From NCBI GenBank assembly GCA_016169945.1, contig JADLSH010000316.1, forward strand, positions 310,001 through 374,000: a stretch of 64,000 nucleotides of DNA. Direction: 5' to 3'. Source of the stretch: Trachythela sp. YZ-2020 (lineage: Eukaryota; Cnidaria; Anthozoa; Malacalcyonacea; Clavulariidae). Shown here one piece after another: positions 22,321 to 34,060 of this stretch; the first letter of the stretch is position 1, and each line of letters begins with the position of its first letter. The position numbers were made by a program, and so were the translations under genes. The notes under the pieces were generated by a model that was not told where the DNA came from, ran no database searches, and saw only the letters and a list, made by a program, of their open reading frames with translations.

Positions 22321-24037
22321 ATGGCGTATTGGCGGAATACAAACTGGAAAGAAGACAGGACTTTAAAGGAAGATCTTGAAAGTTACGTGAAACAGGATTT
22401 GAGACGAACCGAAATTTTAGACTTTCTGCAGCGAGATTATAATCAGTATGCCTGGAGCCTTAGCTCTCTTGATCTTCGCTTGCGACATTTTGATATCCAT
22501 TACACCAGCAAAGATGTTACGGTTGATGAAGTAAGAAGCAGTTAGGAAAGAAGTGGATGGTCCAGGGAAATGCTTAGGTTACAGGACCATGCAAAAGAAG
22601 CTTAGACAAGAGCACAGCCTGAAAGTTCCTCGTGATTTGGTTTATGCGGTGATGACTGATGTAGTGATGTTGATCCTGATGGATTACAAGCAAGAGTATT
22701 CGGTAATGCCATAAAGAAGAAAAAAGGAAAGTTCTCCACCTTGGGTACTAATTGGGTCCATTCGTTTGGAAGCATTGATACTGGCAGCAGAAAGATCTTA
22801 TGGCTTAAGATCTGGGTGAGCAATTCCCATCCACAATTGATTGGATATTGGTATTTGCAGCATCTCTATGAGTCCAAAGTTATCTCATCCTTTATGAGAC
22901 TTGATAAAGGAACAGAGACGGGAACTATTGCCACTATGCATGCTTATCTCCACCAATTCAACGAGGCTGCTACTAACCCAGCCGAGACAGTGATATATGG
23001 TCCATCAACCTCAAATCAGGTATATTCAATTGATATATTATATAGTTAATCATAGATGCAGCAACTGTTTGCTGGTGGCATATATAGTACAATGTTTATT
23101 TTATAACAGCCTGGCTTCGCCTTTCACTGTCATGAAACAAGTTTTGATTAAAAATTAATGTTATTTTTCTTGCTTAATTTGCAAGATTGAGCGTTGGTGG
23201 AGAGAATTACATGAACGGATGGGAAAATATTTCAAGGAGCACTTGAGAAAATTAAAAGTTGAGAATCATTACAATCCACATGATGAAATAGATAGGTAAT
23301 AGTTAATATGCATCACATAAAAAATTAACACAAAGAATGAATTATTAAATCCTATTTCATATTTTTATTTTAGATCCCTTTTAGCTTTCCTTTTCATTCC
23401 TCTGATTCAGAAGGAATTAGACATATTTAAGGACAGTGTATGGAACAGCCACCGAATTAATTCGAATGCAAAAGGAAACAGATCTACCCGATGGTGTGCC
23501 AAACCATATTTATCAGTTTCCTAGCAAATATGGCTTGGATGAATGTGGTATGACTTCTACATGAATACATACAATTTCAACTGCCATAATAGCCACCATT
23601 ATTTTAATTGTAAATTTATACCCTGGACTATTCATAGTTGCATTGCTTGGATGCCACATCATAGCATGTACTCTTGCTTAATGCTTCAAAGCCAACCATT
23701 AATATAAATAAATAATTGCTATGTGGAATTCAAGTAATGATTTGCTTTTGCTGAAAATTTTTGTGAAGAATTTGCATTTGTCTATTTTTTTATCAACAAC
23801 AATCATCTAATTTAATATAGGAGTTTAAAGTTACAGAAAACCAACTGAAAGATGTAGCTGAAAATTCTGGCGTTCTTCAGGTGCATCTCACAAGAATTTA
23901 GGGCACAATGCTCAGCTATAATCCCATACCCTGATCAAGTTGAACCAAATGAATGCTATGATGCATTTATTTATCTCAAAGCTGACTTCCCACGACCATC
24001 CAACATGATGGAATTGTATATTAATGAATCTGAGTGA
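22321..24037 (+). pseudogene. integrase-like (DDE, rve-fold) spliced pseudogene
   Basis: Exons 22321-23019, 23186-23295, 23374-23547 and 23821-24037 join with GT/AG borders and consistent phase. The product starts MAYWRNTNWKEDRTLKEDLE. It contains an HTH-like region (RRTEILDFLQRDYN) and then an integrase-type core. That core has SIDTGSRKILWLKIWV (first Asp), RLDKGTETGTIATMHAYL (second Asp) and, after the first intron, STSNQ/IERWWRELHERM (Glu). I associate this with a family of integrase-core proteins in cnidarians and fishes. It is broken by a stop near 22543, a shift near 22655, loss of ~20 residues before SIDTG, a 4-base AATT insertion near 23460, one extra T at exon 4, and a stop near 23900. 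The mostly readable frame indicates recent loss. Confidence 0.65.
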
Positions 24038-25460
24038 TAAAATTGATAGCATGAAATCAAGACTCCAGTGGAAGGCTGTATATAATATAAGCAAAATAAT
24101 CATATGCTACTCAAATTTGTTACTTAATGTGAAAAATATGTACTTTTAACATTGAAGTTGAGCAAAATCATTAATGATTTATTATCTACAGTAAAAGCTT
24201 AGTTACTATATTAATTTATTCTTCTCAATTATCCTGTCACCCTTAAGAATGCAGAACTTAAACAATTAAAATAACAATTGTTTCATTAGAAAATAGAACT
24301 TTGAACAAAACATACTGACAAAACATTGTTCTAGAATTGAAACCTAACAGGAGACACTATTTTGTCATTAAAACTTTTATGTTCCACTTCGCAATAATTT
24401 TAATATCATAATTTGCTTAGTCCCACCAATGTACAGTACTTATTGCACTGGTGACCAAGTGTGAATGTTTCATTTGCTTGAGTGGACAGATTACCAGCAC
24501 AGAAAAGGATTTTGTCACCATCAAACAAATTAGAAGATGCTATCTAAGGGTCGAAAAGGTTGTACCCACTTCCTTGTATATCAACAATCATTAGCTTTTC
24601 TTCTGACTTTTCAAATGAGAAATGACAGAGACATTCTGCTTTCTGACCACGATCATCATTAGGTTGCACACACTTTTCATATACTTAATGAATTCACCAT
24701 CTATGAACTTTTCCAAGGTTACAAAACAATCACCAATTTTTCCAAGATATATCTCATTAAAACGAAATCTTTCCCCAAATATATCCTCGTTTTTTTCATC
24801 TACAACCATCTTATCTAGACGAGCAGCCATGTTTCTGGCTAGGTGGTGCATCTGCACTACTTTCTTTGTATGTGATTCAACTGTCTCATTCATCTTTTGA
24901 AGAGTGGACAAAGTGTCTGGTAGATATTTCTTAACAACCCACTTGCCTGAAAACTTGGGGGCGCTTGAGGATGCTTCATACGCTTCGCGAAATCCTCCAG
25001 TTGCAAATGGTTCTTTAGCAATAGTAAAATCCACACGCTCACTGCAGGAGGCCAAGGCCAATTCTTTCATATTAAAAGAGAAAACTTCCATTGCTGTGGA
25101 AGTTTCCTTAATAGGCTTACCGAGCTTTAACATGGTGGATATGGAAATACCAGGGGTCATCCTCAGAAAAATTTAGAACTGCCCATTTTGGCGGTGGAAC
25201 AGGCAATGGGCCGCGAATTCCCTCGCGCGGGAGGGGGCGGAAGATATGTATTATTGGAGGGGCTTATAATGTGGCTCTACCAACGTAGAGGGGGGGGGGA
25301 TTGGGGGAATCCTCCCCCAGAAAATTTTGAAATCTAGCATCTCTGAAATCGCATTTCCTGCATTCTGTGGGGAGAATTTCATGGAAATTTCAACATTACA
25401 AGCTTTCATCTCGAGTACTAAAAACATTATAGTGCAATAATCTAATATTCAACATTTGTT

Positions 25461-26175
25461 ATTGCTGCGGAGCGAGCGAGCCTGAAGCGAGCGAGCGTAG
25501 CAGCAGCCTAATATGTGCAGAGAGGGAGTTTTTAAAGTAAATTTTATTTAGCGCATGGAATTGTGGTCGTGCGCGCTTGCTATGCGCAGAACACAAATTT
25601 TAAACTCGCTCAGTTCCATGTGCTTTTCGATTTTGACGGACGGAGTCAAGTCTATTTTGACCATTCAAGGTAGGATATTTTGTCTTTTTTTAATATGTTA
25701 CGTTTACATTTGTTTACTCCTTTTTGGAAAGTTGGCAATCTCAATTTATATATCTATGAAACGCTGAAAGTACACAATCGATCGCAGCTAGATTCAGTGT
25801 CTGTTTATTGCTGCGGAGCGAGCGAGCCTGAAGCGAGCGAGCGTAGCAGCAGCCTAATATGTGCAGAGAGGGAGGTTTTGAAGTAAATTTTATTTAGCGC
25901 ATGGAATTGTGGTCGTGCGCGCTAGCTATGCGCAGAACACAAATTTTAAACTCGCTCAGTTCCATGTGGTTTCGATTTTGACGGACGGAGTCTTCGAATT
26001 TTTATCGAGTTTCTAAAGCTTTTTCAAGTCTATTTTGACCATTCAAGGTAGGATATTGTTTATATGTTACGTTTACATTTGTTTACTCCTTTTTGGAAAG
26101 TTGGCAATCTCAATTTATATATCTATGAAACGCTGAAAGTACACAATCGATCGCAGCTAGATTCAGTGTCTGTTT
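25461..26175. repeat. two tandem ~350-bp units
   Basis: Unit 1 (25461-25806) and unit 2 (25807-26175) each start ATTGCTGCGGAGCGAGCGAG and end in GATTCAGTGTCTGTTT. Unit 2 carries an extra ~30 bp (CGAATTTTTATCGAGTTTC). The shared GGAGCGAGCGAGCCTGAAGC block is C+G-rich compared with the surroundings. Confidence 0.85.
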
Positions 26176-26176
26176 A

Positions 26177-28025
26177 TATATAAACTATATATTCTGCTAA
26201 TGTGCTATCGACTTTGCTTGAGCTGTTAGTGATGTAAAGCATGGAAGTCTTACATAGAGATGTCTTTAAAAGGTTTTTCTATCCATTCGCGTTTGCTTTC
26301 TCTTGCTGATTTCCATATTTTGCATCAAGTGATGTTTCGTATGCCGCTTGACGATTGTTACTCCGTGTGTTCAAGTTACACAAAGTCACAGATATGCAAT
26401 TGATCGTCTAAATTGCCTGACTGAATCATTCTGATTTGTGCAAGGTTTGACCTATTAAATAGGCTACTGTAGGCATATAAATATGTTTTTATTCCTGTTT
26501 TACAATGGACTTAATATTTTTGTCTGGTCGCGTTCACATATTATTGTCAGAACAGACAGCTAGGGTCTCAGTTCTGCTCGCACTAAGATAAATATTCGAA
26601 TGGCAATGAGTTGAAATGAGTTGTGCTTTACATGTAGGACTCGCATATCCAGCAAAGTAAGAACAGAATGATGGAACAACGCTTTCGTTTATAGCTTTCC
26701 AAATGCAAAATTATTTTGCGCACATCGGCACATGTATATATTTTTAACGCTTTTATACACTACAAAAATATGCAAATTTCCTTGCGTGACAGTGTCAAAT
26801 TACTCATCGCAGTAAACATGGGTTTCATGTGGGAATTCCATGTGGAAGAACAATACATGGAAAATATTGATATTTTGAAATAGATGTTACAAAATTTGAT
26901 GTCTTTCATGTTTCGTGACATATTTAGCTTGTCTCATCCTGCAAACTATGCTAGGGTATGCATCTACTGACAGCGCGCAAGCCACTGGGTCAATGCCAAT
27001 AATTACCGTCTACTGAATATAATTTGTGTTGCATATTTGTTTGCATGTTTGTTTCAAGAAGCTAAAGAATAATAACAGTCCCGCAGCATTCCCTACCTTG
27101 CAGGTACCCTGGTATATAAACTATATTGATTCTGCTAATGTGCTATCGACTTTGCTTGAGCTGCTAGTGCTGTAAAGCATGGAAGTCTTACATAGAGATG
27201 TCTTTAAAAGGTTTTTCTATCCATTCGCGTTTGCTTTCTCTTGCTGATTTCCATATTTTGCATCAAGTGATGTTTCGTGTATGCCGCTTGACGATTGTGA
27301 ATCCGTGTGAACTTGACACAAAGTCACAGATATGCAATTGATCGTCTGAATTGCCTGACTGAATCATTCTGATTTGTGCAAGGTTTGACCTATTAAATAG
27401 GCTACTGTAGGCATAGAAATATGTTTTTATTCCTATTTTACAATTTTGTCTAGTCGCGTTCACATATTATTGTCAGAACAGACAGGGTCTCACTGTCTCA
27501 GTTCTGCGCGCACTAAAATAAATTTCGAATGGCAATGAGTTGAAATGAGTTGTGCTTTACATGTAGGTGACTCGCATATCCAGCAAAGTAAGAACAGAAT
27601 GATGGAACAACGCTTTCGTTTATAGCTTTCCAAATGCAAAATTATTTTCCGCACATGTATATATTTTTAACGCTTTTATACACTACAAAAATATGCAAAT
27701 TTCCTTGCGTGGCAGTGTCAAATTACTCATCGCAGTAAACATGGGTTTCATGTGGGAATTCCATGTGGAAGAACAATACATGGAAAATATTGATATTTTG
27801 AAATAGATGTTACAAAATGTTTCGTGATATATTTAGCTTGTCTCATCCTGCAAACTATGCTAGGGTGTGCATCTACTGACAGCGCGCCAGCCACTGGGTC
27901 AATGCCAATAATTACCGTCTACTGGATATAATTTGTGTTGCATATTTGTTTGCATGTTTGTTTCAAGAAGCTAAAGAATAATAACAGTCCCGCAGCATTC
28001 CCTACCTTGCAGGTACCCTAGTATA
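26177..28025. repeat. two tandem ~0.93-kb units
   Basis: Unit 1 (26177-27112) and unit 2 (27113-28025) are near-identical direct repeats, from TATATAAACTATAT...TTCTGCTAATGTGCTATCG to CCCTACCTTGCAGGTACCCT. They differ by scattered substitutions and small indels. No coding signature. The duplication arose within, or was carried by, the hAT-like element. Confidence 0.9.
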
Positions 28026-28161
28026 AACATATTTAATTGAAAGACTGAAACAGGGGGGGCATAGCCTCCCATTTCCCTACTTCCCCCCCCGTTCCGCCGC
28101 CTATGGAGGGGATCGAAGCTGGCTAGCCTGGCTTCAAGCACTGTCACAGGGTTATTCCATG

Positions 28162-28278
28162 CAGGGTTGCCAGATTTGATGAATAAATAATCTCTCTTTT
28201 CTTAGAATTTAACAATGAGATCAAAAGGCCGCTTATAACAATGTTTGGCTTAATTATTCATCAAATCTGGCAACCCTG
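28162..28278. mobile_element. 117-bp hAT MITE
   Basis: Termini CAGGGTTGCCAGATTTGATG and their reverse complement are perfect for more than 25 bp. The flanks are an exact 8-bp direct repeat ATTCCATG (28154-28161 and 28279-28286). It is nested within the larger hAT-like element. Confidence 0.9.
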
Positions 28279-29166
28279 ATTCCATGCAACGATAGAAATT
28301 TTTAGGAATTTGTTAAAATGTGAAAAGTATTTGAAAGTATATATTATCATAATGACCAATTCAAACAATATATTAAATATTGAATGTTTAGACACTTTTC
28401 GGGTTTGTGAATTCAAACATGTTATCTCCAAAACTCAATTTTTAGAACTGCCCATTTTAGGTTTTAGAACTACCCATTTTACAATTAGAACTGCCCATTT
28501 TGGAAAATGGAAGGCCTTAGGATGACCCCTGGGAAATACTTTTGGGGTATTGCACCGCGGGCCTTTTTTGGCTGGAGCCAGTAGAGGTTGTGGCAATTGG
28601 TTGAGAATTCAAGGAGAAGTCAGACCTCATCTTTTTAAATTTTCGCTCACCAGTCAGTCGGCCGAGTCCGGTCTCCGTGACCGTGTTTTCGTTATCTGGA
28701 TCAACCTCCAAGGGTTCGATAAACCTCACGTGGATAACTTTAGTATCTGGTAATTGATCAATTGACCTGCACGAAGGCCCTTGATCCCCTGCTAAAACAT
28801 CACAAACTTTGGAATCGCCAATAGATGCGCCAAAATGCTTACAACAAGCTGCCTTGATGTTTGCCATTGTTATTTCATCAAAATTGCACAAATTCTCTCG
28901 GTCCTATACGCGAATATTTTTGGGCTTTTCCCGCAACAGAACTACTTAAGCGTTGAATTATTAATTCTCCTGAAGAAGGTGTACTCTTATTTGACTTTTC
29001 TTTCCCTTTGGCGGTTCTCTTGTTTTTCATTTGAGTCTTAAATTTTTTCCATGCTTGGTCGGCCATGATTAAAATACAAACACGTGCAGTGCTTTTACGA
29101 TCTCTGAAAATCCTTTTTTTTATAAAATTTCCTTGCCAAAGCCAAAGGCCGAAAATTATAATGATA

Positions 29167-29356
29167 TTGAATGACAACGATAGGCCGGTGAAGTTTTTAC
29201 TTACTATCAATTTTAAAGTAAAACATTTTTACTTTCGTTTTAAAATAACTTTGATTTCAATTCGTTTTCATTTTTCTTGTATTTTCATTTTATTTTCTTT
29301 GATTTCATAATGATTTTTTAATTCAAAAGGAATTTTTTGAATGACAACGATAGGCC
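29167..29356. repeat. 150-bp stretch between 20-bp direct repeats
   Basis: TTGAATGACAACGATAGGCC occurs at 29167-29186 and again at 29337-29356. The A+T-rich sequence between could be an insertion with a 20-bp target duplication or a short tandem duplication. 29357-29856 holds nothing further that I can support. Confidence 0.5.
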
Positions 29357-29856
29357 ACCATACAGAAGTCTACTATGTCAAGTAAAGCTTACAGGAATCA
29401 GACGTAAGGCACTCAATCAAATGGAAAATAATTAAGCAATGTAAGGCGTATTCGAACAAAACAAAAAGGTGCAATCTATGCTTGCATGAAAAGTTCACTA
29501 TTATATGCCACCGAAACCTAAGCACACTAAACACTAGAAATGAACTTATTTCGTCTTGCAGACACAGAAAAAAATTAATACTTGCAATGCAACCAATAAC
29601 TGGATATCTCAAATTATATTATATTATATATAGCACTAATTATTCATATCACACTGTAAAAGGTTGAATCTGATTACAATAACCTATATTAGATACTGGT
29701 TTGAAATACTTCTCTTAAGTGCGAAGGCGCATAACTTTGCATAACCTCCCTGGCAAGACTGTTTTTATGGTTCTGTCTTCGTAGCGGTCAGAGAATATTT
29801 TACTACCGTATAAGCCTCGTTAAGTTTGACAATTGGAGGTTCCCTTAGTATGACGT

Positions 29857-30335
29857 CAGGGCCGTATCTACGGGGGGGGGGGGGTTTGGGGGGGTGTCAC
29901 ACCCCCCCCCCATAAATTGTATTTGGAGATTTAGTCGGCAGAAGCGAGATTTGTGTCGGCACAAAACAGTACAAGTCGGCACAAAACAAGTCGGCACAAA
30001 ACAAGTCGGCACAAAACAAGTCGGCACAAAATAAGTCGGCACAAAACAAGTCGGCACAAAACAAGTCGGCACAAAACAAGTCGGCACAAAGAATAGAAAA
30101 AGGGAATTTTTGTTTTTAGGAAGTAAATTTTTTTGTAGGAACAAACGTATTTATTGGTTTAATAGCAATATAACAACGTTAGAAGTCCGGGAAAAAATTT
30201 TTAAACCCCCCCCCGTCGACACATAAAATTTTTTTTTTATGACAACAAAAATTAAAAGTAGTCGGTACAAGTTTGTTTGGAAGTCGGTTGAAACCACCTT
30301 ACACCCCCCTGGAAAATTTTGTGAGTACGGCCCTG
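29857..30335. mobile_element. hAT MITE carrying a 15-bp tandem array
   Basis: The ends CAGGGCCGTA...TACGGCCCTG are flanked by the 8-bp direct repeat TATGACGT (29849-29856 and 30336-30343). G and C runs follow the termini. Inside, the array at 29955-30090 occupies about a third of the element. Related ends occur in the MITE at 18330-18557. Confidence 0.85.
29955..30090. repeat. 15-bp minisatellite AAGTCGGCACAAAAC
   Basis: About nine near-perfect copies of AAGTCGGCACAAAAC, with one variant (AATAAG). Because the unit is a multiple of three, the minus strand reads as an open tandem peptide of unit CFVPT (or FCADL in another frame). This is a by-product of the repeat and not evidence of a gene. 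Confidence 0.9.
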
Positions 30336-30343
30336 TATGACGT

Positions 30344-30945
30344 CTCCCTCGTGTATGCCTTCCCAGTTCAATAGGACGTGCTTCTAATTCGCCGAAGAAG
30401 AGGCATGCATGTGACGTCTATTCAACATACATTTTCTGCAAACGTTCGTTTACACAAGTAAATGTAGAACGAGACACAACTAAATGTAGAACGATAAAAA
30501 CAGAACAATTTTTTACCTTTTTATATTATTAGGGTTTTCAATGTACATAAACTCGATACAAAGCCCGGTCGAATTGCTGTCACGACCCAACGTTTGTCGA
30601 AAGCGTTGAACAAGAGTAACGAGCGTAAGCATTTCTTAAAATGATTTCCAAAGTTGAAATTTTTGAAAACGACTGATTTGCGTTTTCATGTCGACGCATG
30701 ATCACGGGACTTTTTGTACAACGATAACGAAACACTAGCGAAATTATTTCCCACTTATGTGCATCATGCAGTCTCTATTAACTAGAGATCAACTGTCCTG
30801 CTGCTCTTGAGGACAAGAGTAATGACAACATCTTGCTGCTCGCCCTTCGTTTTAAGCCCGAGTGAACATTTCGCGTGAGTATTTATAATAATATTATACG
30901 CTTGTGTTTTGTATATATAAATATTATGTATTAATCTATGTTGGT
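30344..30945. other. no gene seen
   Basis: Ordinary A+T-rich sequence with no supported frame, RNA gene or repeat. Confidence 0.4.
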
Positions 30946-30947
30946 AA

Positions 30948-31622
30948 TTAAAACAAATTGAGGGTTGCTTCGTGTGCCTAAAAGATATAAACAAAATCTC
31001 GACTTTTCGAGCTAAAGCCCTTCGTCAGGAGAAATTAGTAGACAGATAAACACATTACATCAGCTTTTATAGCCACGCTATAAAGCTGTCACGTGAACAA
31101 AATATTAACCAATGAAAATAAAGTAGTCATAACAATCATAACAAAATATAATTAATATGTAAAGATATAGCCTGCGTACAGGCTTCGGCCCGATTATGGG
31201 GTTACACTTACCAAAGCGCTATAAATGTCGTACAAGGGAAGGGAAGAGGGGATATAGAGGAAAGTATATAAGAAGTATTTAAGAGAAAAGAATGAGCTAG
31301 ATGAAGGAGAGGCGCTCATTGATACCATCAGGCTGAATGGTGCCAAGCTTAAAAATGAGACGCTTTTCTTGCTTCCGACGGGTATCATTGCCACCAATAA
31401 TGGGATGAATGGCGCATATTTTCATATCAGAAAAGGAGTGGTTGGCACTGTTGAAGTGCCTAGCAACCGGTTTGTTGTGCACATTGTTCTTAACATCACG
31501 CAAGTGCTCAGCAAACCTATCGCCTAAACGTCGTCCAGTCTCTCCGATGTAGAGCAAGCCACATTTGCTGCAAGAGATGCAGTAAACGAGGTTGGAAGAG
31601 ATGCACGTATCTTTGAAGTATC
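30948..31622 (-). mobile_element. Penelope-like element, 3' fragment
   Basis: The minus strand reads a GIY-YIG endonuclease domain (31297-31620), then a 3' UTR ending in the PLE tail shared with 39001-39160: the CTGACGAAGGGCTTTAGCTC core region at 31008-31028, then TTTATATCTTTTAGGCACAC and CAACCCTCAATTTG. The 5' portion with the RT is absent; the element stops at 31622 against an unrelated A+T-rich repeat. The hammerhead-like core is degenerate here (GAAAAGTC at 31001-31008 instead of GAAACGTC). Confidence 0.75.
31297..31620 (-). CDS. GIY-YIG endonuclease domain of a Penelope-like element (partial)
   Basis: The frame enters at about 31620 (SNLVYCISC, a Cys-containing stretch typical of the PLE linker) and continues to a stop at 31297. 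The hallmark is LLYIGETGRRLGDRFAEHLRD, a GIY-YIG variant with the conserved Arg and a downstream Glu region (KQEKRLIFKLG). Ends GINERLSFI as PLE ORFs do. This domain nicks DNA for PLE integration. There is no start codon of its own, because the RT part is missing. Confidence 0.8.
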   Translation of the reverse strand, partial: YFKDTCISSNLVYCISCSKCGLLYIGETGRRLGDRFAEHLRDVKNNVHNKPVARHFNSANHSFSDMKICAIHPIIGGNDTRRKQEKRLIFKLGTIQPDGINERLSFI

Positions 31623-31799
31623 TTTATTTATTTGTGATCTTTATTAGGGTCAGATAAATTGCAGTTGCAAAGAGCTTAATAATATGAAAATATTAAATAT
31701 ACCAATAACCTAAACTAACAAAATAAGGTACAAACGGGACTTGAAGAACGATGCAAGGTATACTTGCCGTGTCAACGTCATAAATAGTTATCTATATAG

Positions 31800-32180
31800 A
31801 GCTAAAATGCATATTATACTTATATACCTTACGTACCATTTTCATACAAATTTTACCACAAAGTATAATCTTCAATTTCTTCATACCTCGTTTAATTGCT
31901 ACTCTCCGTTGTGCAATGAGATCTAGTTGTCAATAAAAATCTGCATGAATTTATAGCGTAATTTAGCTACCAAAAAATATTTTTAGATCTCAACGTAATA
32001 TCATGTGAGGCCACAACGTACTGTACTGGTATTTAACATCCTGTGTTCGAAAAACTACACTCACGGCGCGATTTCGTGGTGAGCTATTGTCTTCCATTAT
32101 ACAGAAAAGCTATTGGGATATATTGGCCTTAGAATATAGAAATTACCGACAAACCGGTAAACATTTGTTCAATTGTACTT
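31800..32180 (+). repeat. dispersed repeat, copy 1
   Basis: From ATATTATACTTATATACCTTACG through CTACTCTCCGTTGTGCAA and TTTATAGCGTAAT to ACCGGTAAACATTTG, this matches 61403-61737 in the same orientation with many substitutions and indels. Non-coding. Family not recognised. 32181-33202 holds nothing more that I can name. Confidence 0.65.
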
Positions 32181-33205
32181 AATCATTAACTATTTTTCCT
32201 CAAAAACATGCAGCCTGGAAAATATTGAAATTCGAATCGAATGAATTGAATTATATGTTTTTAATAACAACATTAGCTTACATGTTATTTACACTAAATT
32301 AGCGGCGAATTTAATCTAATTATCAGTGAATTTCGAGTATAATTGCGCCCACGCACTAGCGTAGCAAACGATGGCACCAGGGTATACGAGGCAGTTATAA
32401 GTACGCGATTTAATCTATATTCTATAAGCATAGCTTGGAAGTCGAATGAAATGGCTGAAATTTAAATCTAGTTAAATTAAAAGAATATACCAATAATGGC
32501 AATATATTTATTTACAAACTTTAGTTAATTTGGTTCAATTACTCGAATTTACTCGCGATATTTACCTAAGAAATTAGGGCAAATTTAATTTAATTACGCG
32601 TATAAGCTATAAGCAAGCCATATGAAAATTTACCGGTAGTCGCATTCGTTTTTCTTATAAACAAATCGTTCTATAATTATATTACCACAATTTACAACTG
32701 GAGGAAGAGCAACTTTAAAGAGGAAATTAAGCAATTTAATTTTAATTTTAATAAATTCTACAACGAGACAGAATCTGACTTTAGCCGTATTTAACAATTG
32801 GTAATAAACTGGCTGTTGTGTCGTCACAGCGATATAAACAACCTGTACTTTCGCTGTTTTTAATCAAGAATTCCCTTTCGAACAGCATATGTCATTTTTC
32901 ATTACCAAAAACTAAAGTTATGTTTGTGTGCATGTATACTAAAAAATGGGTTTAAATAAGTCGGCATGAGTTAGTCATCATCAGTGATAAGGAATTATTT
33001 TCATTATAAGTATAGTGTCCTTGGCTTTGGTGATGAGGTCAGTAAATAAAATTGAGAGATGCAGTTTAATTTGTTTGCTCCTATATTCTATAGGCCAAGG
33101 GTCAACATTCCTGAAGTTGACAACATCTGTTGCACCATAATGCTTACTGAAACCCCCCAATTTTGTACTTGCAAATTTCTAATATTGATGGTATGATGGT
33201 ACTTA

Positions 33206-33488
33206 TATACAGCTAATTCAATAAAGGTTGTCTTTCCAAAAGCGTGAACCGTAAACTCTGAGCGATCAAACGATGATAGGATATCGCCTATTTAGCTCAT
33301 TAAACTCAAAGCTTTTGTAGCAAGTTGGTTTTCTATCGTAAGTTTTCTATATGCCTATTGACATCGTTTAAAAGAAAAAAATTCGAGTTTACTGGTCTAA
33401 ATAAACAATAACCCATCATCCATTGTGCGCTCATAGTTTATCGTTTACGCTTTTGAAAGGACAACCTTAATTGAATTGGCTGTATACA
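33206..33488. mobile_element. MITE, second copy of the TATACAGCTAAT family
   Basis: TACAGCTAATTCAATAAAGG followed by TTGTCTTTCCAAAAGCGT is inverted at the right end (AAAGGACAACCTTAATTGAA, then GGCTGTATAC). The family matches 4562-4850. The interior is unrelated in length and non-coding. Confidence 0.65.
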
Positions 33489-33699
33489 GCTATGCTGCTG
33501 TCGCTTGCGTCTGAAAGGAAGATAATTGAAGTCAATTGCAATGAAAAACATAATTCTCAAAATGCTAGTTTAATTACTGCGCTATTGAAGTTTTGGTTAT
33601 GAAAGTAAGCTTTGATCAAACTGTGTAACAGTGTAAAACTGTCTTAAACAAACGATTTTAAATTACTTTAAAATTTTCTCTTCAGAATTTGATGGCGAA

Positions 33700-34060
33700 A
33701 AGAGGTTTACATTGCGCGTCACACACTTTCATCAAAGCATGTTTTTGTCAAAGAAACTTCGACAATGTCAACCCGCCTCAAGTCGTTGAAAGAGGTTTAC
33801 ACTAGCTGTCACACATTTTCGATTAATCAAAGCATACTTTGATTAAAGAAACTTCGATAATGTAAGCCAGCCTTAGATCTTTCAAAGAGGTTTATATACA
33901 CTGTCACACACTTTGATCAAAGCATACTTTGGCCAAAGAAATTTCGACAGTGAAAATCAGCCTTTAGTCTTTGAAAGAGGTTTACACTGTCACAAACTTC
34001 GATAAAAGCATACGGTACTTGCATGGTCAAAAAACGTGGATAATAGAAGCAAGCGTTAAG
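33700..34060. repeat. four tandem ~92-bp units
   Basis: Units begin near 33701, 33790, 33880 and 33975 with GAAAGAGGTTTACACTG. They continue with TCACACACTTTGATCAAAGC and AAAGAAACTTCGACAATG. Copies are diverged, so the array is old. Confidence 0.75.

Larger units (their letters stand above)
25151..28531. mobile_element. 3.4-kb non-autonomous hAT-like element in the alpha-kinase gene
   Basis: Termini CAGGGGTCATCCT...AGGATGACCCCTG lie inside an exact 8-bp direct repeat GGAAATAC (25143-25150 and 28532-28539), the hAT pattern. TTTAGAACTGCCCATTTTGG recurs near both ends in the same orientation. The interior has two sets of large tandem duplications, a G-rich repeat at 25285-25345 and a nested MITE, but no transposase. 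Deleting it with one duplication copy joins the two halves of the alpha-kinase frame without a shift. Confidence 0.85.
24406..29066 (-). pseudogene. alpha-kinase pseudogene split by a hAT-like element
   Basis: On the minus strand MADQAWKKFK starts at 29066. A one-base shift near 28890 leads into NFDEITMANIKAACCKHFG, and the frame runs to YPKSIS at 28532. There the 3.4-kb element 25151-28531 intervenes. After it the frame resumes with ISTMLKLGKP and enters an alpha-kinase catalytic domain: EPFATGGFREAYEA (Gly-rich), WVVKKYLP (ATP-binding Lys), EIYLGKIGDCFVTLEKFIDG. A one-base shift near 24650 and one in-frame TAG (after NLFDP) interrupt the C-terminal lobe: CHFSFEKSEEKLMIVDIQGS, then HQCNKYCTLVGL with the zinc-binding CxxxC. 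Alpha-kinases phosphorylate Ser/Thr, often in helical contexts. No introns are visible, so a retrocopy or a naturally intronless gene are both possible. Confidence 0.8.

Noticed and set aside
29955..30090. CRISPR-like array
   Set aside because: Units are contiguous 15-mers without spacers, in a eukaryotic MITE.
29845..30144. Open frames made of repeated CFVPT or FCADL units
   Set aside because: They are translations of the 15-bp AAGTCGGCACAAAAC array; any multiple-of-three repeat without stops gives such frames.
33700..34060. CRISPR-like or regulatory array
   Set aside because: ~92-bp tandem units, diverged and without unique spacers; a satellite.
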